In this document: positions 55,499-64,000 of the stretch, one piece after another
Layout of the letters: every line of letters starts with the position of its first letter
Position numbering within the stretch: position 1 is the first letter of the stretch
Assembly: GCA_963971425.1 (NCBI GenBank)
Contig: OZ020523.1
Location: 18,286,867 to 18,350,866, forward strand
Direction: 5' to 3'
DNA length: 64,000 bases
Source of the DNA: Bryoerythrophyllum caledonicum
Taxonomy: Eukaryota; Streptophyta; Bryopsida; Pottiales; Pottiaceae
Notes under the pieces: model-generated
Told to the model about the DNA's origin: nothing
The model's database searches: none
Seen by the model: only the letters and a program-made list of their open reading frames with translations
Made by a program: the position numbers and the translations under genes

Positions 55499-57252
55499 TG
55501 TGGTAGTTAGATTTATTTCTTTTTTCTCTATTGGTGACTTTTTGTGGTTCTAGTGGTGGTGTTACCAATAGGTAGGATTCTGGTAGTGTAACTGGCGGCT
55601 AGTAGCAGTTAGTTTCCCAATAGGTTGGAAACAGTGCAGTTAGGTGGTTGGTGGTAACCAACCGAACCAATCGGGTAGTATAAGTCAGGACAAAACCGAT
55701 TGGAAAAATAGTCTCTTTGTGTGTAGTGCAGGAGCTCCTTCCTGGAGATAGGGAAGTATAGTTGAGTTTTTAGTTTTCTTTGGTGACTGTGATGTGATGT
55801 ACGAGAGGAACTATTGGAGGAATGGAAATATGATCATGGAAATCTGTGTGATTGGAGTTTGATGTTGATGTGGAGTAAGTGGTGAATGGAGAAGATTTGA
55901 AACTGATTGGAATTAACGAACCAGCATGGGTGCATGCCATGGGCTGGTTTCCAATTAAGTAAAGTATGCTGGATGTGAGTAATACCCATGGGGATCTGAA
56001 TTACCCATTGGGAGAAGAGCTGATTGAGGGATAAGCTAATTGGAGCATTATCAGACTTGTGTCTGATTTATAAAATTATGAAAATCAATAAAAAGGTGAG
56101 TGAAGAGAATGTGATTGAGATTATTGGAGAATAGTGATTGGAGGACTGTTGAGGGAGTGTCGTTGTAGACAAATTGGAGAAACCAATGAGGAAGCCCTGT
56201 TGAGCAAATGTGGATGTGTGAGTGATTTATTATCAATGGGAAGTTGTGTTCCCCATTGGTAATTAAACTGATTGGAGTTGATTGTGTTAGAGGAGTAGAC
56301 TGAAACCAATTGGAGAAGTTGAACAGGCATGGGTGTATGCCATGGCCATGTTACCAATTGGTACTTTGTATGCTGGAGTTGATTGAGGCCAGATTGGGAG
56401 GTGTTGCCCCATTGGCTCTGGGGACCAGTGAAGAGAAATCAACAATTGGAGAGTAATCAGACCTGTGTCTGATAAGAGAAAAATAAAATAATAAAAATAA
56501 TAAATAGAAAAATAAATAAAAAGAGAAGTGTGGATTAAAAAAAAATAAGAAGAAGTGGAAAATGAAATGAAGAAAATTAAAGAAGGAGAATAATTGGAAA
56601 ATGGAGAAAAAGATGTCATGAAAAGAATGAAGCATTAATTGCCGAGATGGGAGCAATGTCGTGAGGTGGTTATTAATACCTATGCCGGGTGTGAAATTAA
56701 CCAATAGGGAATTAATAGACAAGTTGAGAGAATTGTTAAAACAAAAATATGGAAGAGTGCATTATTTGGGAGGAATAGTGAAATCAGTAAGTTTGGAGAC
56801 AAAGAAGAAGATTTGTGAAGAGATTCACATCTTGTTGAAGACCAACAAAGATACACCGATTGGAGCGGTGTTGAGAGAAGAAGATTACCAATGGTTGATC
56901 AAATTTGAACCTGAGCACAAGTGGACGGGAATCATACGAGAGCCTTGCAGCATCGAAGCGGTGATGTTCTGGCAACTTGGAGAATATTATGAAGACGATG
57001 GAGTAGAAGATTATTGAAGAATACATCTTGCACCAATAAGAGGTTAGCTTTTGGTTTTACATATGAAAATTGAGAGATTGGTACTGTTACCAATGAGGTG
57101 TTATGGAAGCATGGGTACTTGAGTTAAGTCTGGATTGAACCATCCCATGGGTGTTGAAGTCATAATCCCAATTCTTTAATTACATACCTCCCTAGCGAAC
57201 GAATCAGACCACATTGGATTAATTTTCAATTGGTCAAAAATACTACTTAACA
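55499..57252 (+). repeat. 3' LTR
   Basis: 1754 bp, nearly identical to the 5' LTR; one visible difference near the end (TTGGTCAAAAATAC here, TTGGTTAAAAATAC in the 5' copy). Confidence 0.97.
56682..57017 (+). CDS. 3' LTR copy of the small LTR ORF
   Basis: Same 111 codons as 44143-44478 without a change. Confidence 0.35.
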   Translation: MPGVKLTNRELIDKLRELLKQKYGRVHYLGGIVKSVSLETKKKICEEIHILLKTNKDTPIGAVLREEDYQWLIKFEPEHKWTGIIREPCSIEAVMFWQLGEYYEDDGVEDY

Positions 57253-58173
57253 GAAGGTTTCTTCTACACGAGACCATAATTCAAGTATCCCTTTTGGTGG
57301 TGTGTCATATCGGTTTAATCTCCTTTTCAAAATTGCCCATAGATTTTCTATAGGATTCAAATCTGGAGACTGAGCAGGCCAAGATAAGACACCAAAAGGT
57401 TGCCTAGAAAACCATTGTTTCATACTATTACTGCTATGTATAGGTGCATTATCCTGTTGAAATATGACTTTTGATGCATCTAAATTATATTTTTGAATTG
57501 TACCATAGAAATGCTCCTCCAAGATTTTTTGATAACCATGCTGATTGAGGTGACCTTCAATTCTACACATCATGCCAGGTCCATGTATACACATACATCC
57601 CCATATCATCACAGAACCACCACCATGCTTAACAGTCGGAATAACAGTCCGCTCTGAAAGTTCTTGTGGATCACGAACCCAACACCAAACTCTCCCATCT
57701 GAAGAAAATCTGTTAATTTTAGTCTCATCTGAGAATATCACGTGACTCCAATCATGAATAGTCCAGTGCTGATACTTTCTAGCAAATTCTAAGCGAGCCC
57801 TAATATTACTGCTTGACAAATGTGGTTTCTTTTCTTTCACATGCGATTGCAAACCTGCTCTACAAAGTCCACGGCGTACAATAACTTCACTGACTTGTAC
57901 TCCAAAAACTTCTTGCACCAGTTTCGTAGCTTCTCTTGCAGTAGACACCTTCCCTCTAGTTATACTAGTTACACAAGACCGCTCCATTGCACTTGTCAAC
58001 TTGCGTGGTCTACCTCCAACTGAAAGCTTTGCATATGGAAAATTCTTCTTACAAAGCCTCTGTACACTTGATTTACCAACATGCAAAGACTTGGCTATCT
58101 CTCTCACACTACAACCTTTTTGAAGCAAAGAGAGTACATCTTGTTGCTTCCCCTGGGACAATGGTCTCACCAT
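57253..58173 (-). pseudogene. Tc1/mariner transposase, cut by LTR retrotransposon near its 3' end
   Basis: Starts at MVRPLSQGKQQ (58173); an in-frame extension upstream is a hydrophobic leader unlikely to be coding. Paired helix-turn-helix region (SVREIAKSLHVGKSSVQRL; GRPRKLT), then catalytic VIFSDETKINRF, VIFQQDNAPIHSS and SWPAQSPDLNPIENLW with both Asp and the Glu (DD34E). The frame is intact up to the insertion at 57253-57257, where the LTR supplies a premature stop. The missing 34 codons are at 42856-42959. The gene was therefore functional-looking when the retrotransposon landed. Confidence 0.93.
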
Positions 58174-58516
58174 TTTCACTTGTGAAGCTAAACACAAAAA
58201 AAACAAATATATGACGCAAGAAGAACAGATACACACAACTGAACACAAACCAAGCCATTCACAATGCATGTACACTTCACTTGCTATGCACACAAGATTC
58301 ACTCATATGTACTTTCAAAACTGTCCCAATGAAGAGGAAATATCTAGAGCTTCAATTCATGCACATGCATGTAGAGACAAGTGGTAAGACTTGCTCCTTG
58401 AATACTTTACTCATAATAGAATGTAACTAAATTGATGCCATGTCAGTCTAGCATGCAATCACTATTTGGTGACTCACCAAACTTCCATATTAGAAACATT
58501 GGGACAGTTTTGAAGG

Positions 58517-59264
58517 AATTCCTTTCAAGCTTTAATGTTTTTGAGTTTGGTAGGGAATAACATTCAATTTGCACATTTTGTAACCAACATAAATGCTTGT
58601 TCTCGTGGCATAAGTAATAGAGAAACATAACCTTTTGTTATATATAATTAGCCATAGGATCCTTATAAATTTGTAGCACAAAATTTCACAAAGTTTGACT
58701 GGACAGATTGTTTGAGTATGTTTTAGGATGACAATTCAGACGGTCAAGAAGAAGGGACACACCATATGTTGTAGTAGAAAAAAGAAAATGTAAAAAATAA
58801 GATGGATTGAAAGATTGTAGTCCCTAAACGTTGAGAAAATCGTTCTTTTCCTTCCTTGCGTTGAGTGGATCAACAGCCCTTGACTTCACTTGGTGTCAAT
58901 TTTCTGCACTACACAAGGTCAGAAATCATTACCAACATGTTAGTATGATGTTCTTTCCTTGTACAACATTTTTTAGAGATAGAGAAGGGGTGTAGCATAT
59001 TCAAAACGAATGTGCATGGAGTGGCATTTCATAAAATTGCAAATTCATGTAATATTGTTTTGTGAACTAAATATATTTTAGAACGATAATCCGAATGGTC
59101 AATGTAAAGGTTTTGGCCACATCTTGTGGTAGAAAAAATAAAATGTAAGAACATGAAGATATCATACTTTTATGTGGAAAAGAAAAAGTGTTTTCTGTAC
59201 CTTGTTCGACGGAGTGTGACAATGTGTGAAAATATTTGACTTAGATTATTATGCTATTTTCTAG
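58517..59264. repeat. Repeat-rich non-coding DNA, unit 1
   Basis: At 58870-59025 lies a block with TTGACTTCACTTGGTGTCAA, CACTACACAAGGTC and GGTGTAGCATATTC, repeated directly at 59510-59660 and inverted at about 61340-61490. It precedes a TTAA. Confidence 0.6.
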
Positions 59265-59268
59265 TTAA

Positions 59269-61724
59269 CCCCTAGGGTACCGTGACAGTTTCACACCAAA
59301 ACCACTTCGAAATAGTTGGTTTCTAGTGCAATGCATAAAGAAGGAAACAAAAACCTTGATAACTAGTTTTGACCGTAGGATCCCAAATACAACTTATTCA
59401 GTAACGTACTATAAAAAATCATAATCTTTAACTGCACGGATTGAAAGATCTACGTGTTTCAAGTCAAACAAATTGTTCATTTTTTTCCCTGCGTTCGGTG
59501 GATCAGCAGACTTTGACTTCACTTAGTGTCAAATGTTTGCACTACACAAGGTCGAAATCCATTACCATTGTGTTAAGCGCGATGTTAGTTCCCAACACAC
59601 CAAATTTTAGAGGTAGAAGACGGGTGTAGCATATTCTACACAACTCTGCAAGGAGTGGAGGTTAAAAAATTGCCAATTCGCGATTGAATTTTTTGTGAGA
59701 TTAATATGTATTAGATTGATAATCCAAATGGTCAATAAGAAGATTTACACTACATATTGTTGTGGGAAAAAAAAAGCAAAGAACATGAAAATCTTTAGTT
59801 CTATGTAAAAAAAAAAGAAGTTTTTTAGGTACCTTGCGTGACAATGTGCGAAAATATTTGACTTGGGTTTGTATGCAATCTTTCACTAAAGACAAGATTT
59901 TTTTTGACAGTATGAAGCGAAAAAATATTACTTGCTAGTATTGAAAATTTCACATTTAATAGAGTGACCTAGAAAAAGTTTTTGGAGGTGCCCGGCGTGC
60001 CCACTCTCTCCGTTTGATATTCAAAACCCAATAACTTTTTTCATAAATGTCGGATTTAGGAAAAAAATGGACTCACACAAAGCTTTTAGCAATTTCCATC
60101 AACAGTAAAAAAATCAAATTGGAATGTTACAAATTGACACCATAGGAACTTGCCCTAACCTTCAAGACTCCAGGCCATGGGTTATTGGGCCTTTAGAGGT
60201 TAAACATGGTTTATTCAAAAATATATATAGGACGTGAACAAATGATGAAATGGGTTCCTCATAATTTATACAATACACCATAAAAAAATATCAACTGCAA
60301 AGATGTTTTGATATTGTCAAAGAAGCTATAAATATTAACTCATGAAAAGGCAAAGTCTCAAGGTCGACTTCTGTAAAATTCTAGGGCACAATTTTAGAAA
60401 GTGGATTTTAAATTTGAAGTCTTCAAATTATGTGTGAAGATGCGAGTAGGTATGAGGTATGTGTAGAAAGTGCAATCCAGTAAGAGTCATGTATGTTGGG
60501 CACAATGCAAAAACACTTATAAACAATTCCTTTGTTTCCATAGAAAAAGTGGTGATTTTGACTTTATTCCCACTCTTATTTTTTCTACAACAAAAAGAAA
60601 TCAAAACATTTGTTTTCACCGTTTGGATTTGCAAAAGGTAAGAAAATGAATTTGTAAAAAATTACAATAGTTTTGGTTATTTCTTGAATCACCGCACCTT
60701 TCACAATCTTTTAGGAAATGAAGAATCCCCTAATTACTAAAATGGAGTCCACCCTAGTTAATTTTAGACACTTAATAATCTTTATAGTTTTTTTTGTTTT
60801 TTTTAAGTGAGCTATGACAAAAAGTAGGAGGCTGTTGCTCCACAAATAGGTGCCCGCTTGAGGGGCCCACTCATCTTCAATGCAAAGACTAGGTATATTT
60901 TCTGGGTCTAAGGCCTACTGATTTTGCATAAAACCTGCTTCACCCAATGTACACGAATTTTTTGGATTTATGTTTTGAATGTTAGTACCACACAAAGTTA
61001 GAAATGGGGACTCCGGGCACCTCCAAGATTTTGCTAGATGTCTCTATTGACATTGAGATTTTCCATACATGGAGAGAATATTAAGTTTTTTGATGATGTC
61101 AATCTCCTTCTTGTCTTTAGTGTTATTTTTTTCTACACCTTTTTTTACATTTCAAGGAAGCCGGGAAAAAACTTCATATTTTTAACATAAAACCTAGAGA
61201 TCTTCATATTTTTCACTTTTCATTTTTTCTACAACAATATGTGGTGTAAACATTTTTAATGACCGTTTAGATTATCATTCTAAAACACAAAAAATTCAAA
61301 AAATAATAATTCACTTTTTGACAATTTAAGAGCCTCCACTCCTTGCACATTTGTTTTGAATATGCTACACCTCTTCTCTATCTCGCAAAATTGTTGTGCA
61401 CGGAACTAACATCATGCTCAACACAATGATAAAAGATTTAGACCTTCTGTATTACAACAATTTAATAGCAAGTGAAGTCAAAATCTGCTGATAATTCAAG
61501 GCAAGGAAGAAAATAAACCATTTTCTTGACCTCTAACTATATAATCCTTCAAGCCATGCGGTCAAACTGTATGAAATTTTGTGAGTATGTTACTTAGTAA
61601 GTTTTTATGGAGATCCTATGTTGAAAAGAAATAGTATAAGGTTTTGTTTCCTTCTATACTCATTGCACTAGAATCAACAACTTTGAAATGTTATTGGTGT
61701 GAAATTGTCACGCAATTTGAGGGA
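59269..61724. mobile_element. TTAA-flanked element with about 95-bp inverted repeats
   Basis: The left end follows TTAA (59265-59268) and reads CCCCTAGGGTACCGTGACAG, then TTTCACACCA...TCTAGTGCAATG..TAAAGAAGGAAACAAAAACC. The right end (61630-61724, followed by TTAA) is the inverted counterpart with the same blocks in order. A second right-type end lies at 60199, so elements may be nested. There is no transposase ORF. Ends and target resemble piggyBac-type elements; affiliation not proven. Confidence 0.55.
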
Positions 61725-62012
61725 TTAAAGAAATATAATTGAATAGAATAGAAAATACACCCTTGCATAAAAATATCCAATTTTTTAAATTTAAAAAATA
61801 AAAAAAAATAAAAAAAATAAAAATTAATAAAATAATAAAATAAAATAAAATAAAATAAAATAAAATATAAATAAATATATATATATCTACCATCCAAATT
61901 AGAAAAGCATGCAATACGTTTTGAATTAGTACTATACTTGTACTCATTACTTATACTTCTACAATACTCTTTGTAATCCTAGTGCTATAGTAGTACAAAG
62001 GTCTATATGCTA
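61725..62012. other. AT-rich DNA with TAAAA microsatellite
   Basis: A TAAAA/AATAA-rich tract at about 61790-61880, with six near-perfect TAAAA units at 61832-61866. No gene. Confidence 0.7.
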
Positions 62013-63428
62013 CTAGTGATAGGCGGTCCGAAAATGCTCGCGTGACGTGGGCCAGCATGTGATGATATGTGATAATCCTCCAGCATTGTCTCTCCTAGTG
62101 GAACACAATCTATCCATGTACAAGTGAAAGGTTTCCGCAAATTCTTGATTTCTGAATATTAAAGAACTTCCGCCCTCCAGTTGCAGTCTCTCGTACTCTT
62201 TAGACATGGTCCTACCATTGATCCGTTGAGCTATTTGAGCTGTTGCATACTCCTCCAAAGCCTTTGAGTACTTTGGAATCATATGAACATTAGCATCGCG
62301 TCTGTGTAAGTATGCAACTCTAGGATCCATCCACCACCTTCTCCGCACAACCTCAGCCATTGCCTCCGCATCGGTGAAGGTGTACAGTGATTGCATCAAT
62401 TCGCTTAACACAGTTGACATGCCCCAATCACATACTCCGATTTACACTCACGATTCATCGTCTCGAAAATGGAGGAGGATATTGTCCGGAGATAAGTCGT
62501 TGTGAAGGTGGTCACTCTTTTTTACTTTGTTCATGTTGTGCAGCAATGCCCATGCAAGTTTAGAATGTTTCTTGCGAAATTGAACGAGCTGATGAGCACG
62601 AATAATCTCATCCTCTAGGTAATTCCCATACGATAGATGAATGTTTACATCATCACCATACTGGTAATCACGATTGAGCATCTCTCGAATTGTCCCCCCA
62701 TTCCACCAGTACGCATACCATTCGTGTTTGGAGGATGGATGGATGGCTGCAAATCGTACGACGCTGGCGTGTGGTGTCCTTGGTTAGGTAGTTTTGCAGC
62801 AAACTTCCAAAATGGTTCAATGCCAGGAGTTCCTTCAATCCGAATTTTTCGAATCGTGGCATATCCACCTCTCTTGATCGCGTCATCTACTGGAATCACT
62901 CTCGTCGTTGCACGAATTGCAATCAAATGCGCCATTCAATCTTGTCCCTCCGGTCATCCCTCCTCAGAACTCCACCAGCCCATAGATCCATACCGGTTCC
63001 GATTTTTAGCAAACGGTCATTTGAGCGACAAACAAATCCGCCTTCAAAACCACCGCGTTAAAAGCTTGATCACCTCCTCGACGATCCCTACCATATTTTG
63101 TCAGTAGGTTCTTCGAATTCCATAGAGCATCGTACACCATGCTCTCCAGGAACTTCAAATATCCTTGCTTATTCGTCTCCGCGTACCACTCCGGAGCATG
63201 CAGCGCAATCATCATATATTGTGTCATCTCCACCTTGAATTTATTGGGGCCCTCGTGACGGTATCACACGTACTTGCTCTCCAAAGCTCGTACGGTATTG
63301 TCCTCATAGAATCGGACAACCAATTCTATGAGGAAACCCTTGTACTCCTGAGATGAAATGTCTCAAATCGCGTGCAAATTCGGCGCATCGAAGTCCGCCA
63401 CCATCTGTTTCTTCTTGTTCCTCGACAT
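62013..63428 (-). pseudogene. Kinase-like TE-associated gene, broken by stops and a frameshift
   Basis: Starts near ATG 63428 (MSRNKKKQMVADFD) and has TGA codons soon after. The N-terminal region (63233-63006) is HAPEWYAETNKQGYLKFLE. The kinase-like fold follows: glycine-loop-like KRGGYATIRKIRIEG, a Lys in WKFAAKL, a frameshift near 62740, then NGGTIREML, the catalytic loop HLHNDLSPDNILLHF (Asp and Asn present) and CDWGMST in place of DFG, after TGA and TAA codons at about 62448-62455. The C-lobe part runs to 62013. DWG for DFG and the loose N-lobe suggest a divergent family. A GC-rich motif island sits upstream, as for copies A and B. Whether it was ever an active kinase is not known. Confidence 0.65.
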
Positions 63429-63669
63429 CTTTATTCAGAATTTAATTCAAAGTTGAAAGTTAAACTCTAGATAGTTTTTAAAAACTTTGTAGAGTTCAAC
63501 GAAATACGAAGTTTTTAAAAACTTTATAAAATTCGACGAAACCTCCCCTCCAAATAAGTCACTTTTCAACTTCCAAAAAAGAGGAGCCAACGGATGGATT
63601 TTTCCAGCTGAAGCCACTCCGCATCCACTCAAAATATGTCGGGGAGAGAAGAAAAGTGAGGAAAAAGGG

Positions 63670-63990
63670 GAAGCGGTCGGCCTCTTGGCTGTCCGCCTGA
63701 TTGGACGGCCCAGATCAAGCGGCCGTCCGCTCGATCGGGCGACCGGGAGGACCGGGAGGCTAGCGGCCGCCCGATCGGATGGCCGCGAGCCTCTCGACTG
63801 ACCGACGGATTGCCGCGTGCCGCTCGATTGCCCGATCAGACGGCCAGGAGGGCTTTCAATCCAAACGGACGGCCCCGATTGATCCATTTTAATATACTAT
63901 CAATTTTTTTACGCCCTTGTTCTCATTGTTTGTCCACGGTAATCGTTTATTACCGCCAGACGCTCCGTCCGACCGGAGGTCTGGACGTTG
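63670..63990. promoter_or_regulatory. GC-rich motif island 3 (GGACGGCC type)
   Basis: GGACGGCC/GGCCGTCC at 63713-63720, 63721-63728 and 63867-63874, plus GCGGTCGGCC, CCCGATCGG and many GTCCG words, in the 5' flank of the kinase-like gene. An inverted repeat around CAGACGCTCCG / CGGAGGTCTG lies at about 63958-63983. It runs to the window edge. Confidence 0.6.
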
Positions 63991-64000
63991 TTGTCCGTTG

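Larger units (their letters stand above)
42960..57252 (+). mobile_element. Complete Athila/Tat-like Ty3/gypsy LTR retrotransposon
   Basis: 14,293 bp: LTR, tRNA-Asp PBS, gag, protease, RT, RNase H, integrase, a non-coding spacer, an extra 959-codon ORF, polypurine tract, LTR. Both LTRs are 1754 bp, start TG and end CA; I saw one difference between them (T/C ten or so bases before the end of U5), so the insertion is very young. A 5-bp target duplication GAAGG flanks it (42955-42959 and 57253-57257). The tRNA-Asp primer, absence of a chromodomain and an additional ORF 3' of pol fit the plant Athila/Tat group. Confidence 0.96.
42628..58516. mobile_element. Second Tc1/mariner element, split by the LTR retrotransposon
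   Basis: The left end is TA|CAGTGACCTTCAAAACTG followed by TCCCAATGTTT (42628-42655). A matching inverted 23-bp segment ending CAGTTTTGAAGG lies at 58494-58516. A further direct copy of TTCAAAACTGTCCCAATG sits at 58316, so the right terminus is complex. Removing the 14.3-kb insertion leaves an element of about 1.6 kb, the usual Tc1 size. The extreme right end lacks the CACTG-TA expected, so it is diverged or truncated. Confidence 0.75.

Noticed and set aside
61691..61947. Hydrophobic minus-strand ORFs resembling membrane proteins
   Set aside because: They result from translating the TAAAA microsatellite; no coding evidence.

Overview
The window looks like nuclear DNA of a streptophyte plant, probably a non-seed lineage (bryophyte-, lycophyte- or charophyte-grade). 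The evidence is a plant-type microsomal cytochrome P450 with short GT-AG introns, a plant THI4 gene with a TPP riboswitch just downstream of its stop, a Ty3/gypsy element primed by plant tRNA-Asp, a MULE transposase with introns, and a Helitron with typical plant ends. The species cannot be named from this sequence. Only two loci look like host genes; nearly everything else is transposable elements (TEs), often nested, plus AT-rich intergenic DNA.

Layout. 1-2114: MULE transposase gene running off the left edge. 2115-4940: AT-rich DNA. 5004-7045 (+): four-exon P450. 8424-9827 (-): TPP riboswitch and THI4, convergent with the P450; THI4 carries a one-base frameshift and a 21-bp duplication. 10050-18100: foldback MITEs, a non-autonomous Helitron with a 25-bp minisatellite, and AT-rich DNA. 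18102-22020: an element with TTAA-flanked ends that contains an intact Tc1/mariner element (19085-21889). 22637-24670 and 29225-30120: two copies of an unrecognised TE gene family, each next to a GC-rich island of GGACGGCC-type motifs. 30518-38393 (-): a Ty3/gypsy-type retrotransposon carrying a cytosine-5 DNA methyltransferase and a C-terminal PHD finger. 40637-40990 (-): a chimera of captured fragments of PP2A B' and chloroplast CPN20. 42960-57252: a complete, young, Athila/Tat-like LTR retrotransposon (1754-bp LTRs, 5-bp TSD, tRNA-Asp PBS, extra 959-aa ORF) inserted into the 3' end of a second Tc1 transposase gene. 58517-61725: nested non-coding repeats. 62013-63990 (-): a broken kinase-like gene beside a third GGACGGCC island.

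The signal I find most unusual is not a gene. At least three unrelated TE groups are each decorated with their own short motif: CCGATAAG in the MULE, CCAATNGG/ATTGG in the Athila-like element, and GGACGGCC beside the A/B-family and kinase-like genes. In the MULE and the retrotransposon the motif runs through exons, introns or LTRs and non-coding DNA alike, and in the retrotransposon ORFs it falls in all reading frames. It therefore appears to act, or to have arisen, at the DNA level. One hypothesis is TE-family self-recognition, comparable to the VANC-motif anti-silencing system of Arabidopsis VANDAL elements. Together with the DNMT+PHD retrotransposon, this suggests TEs that carry their own chromatin-addressing tools.
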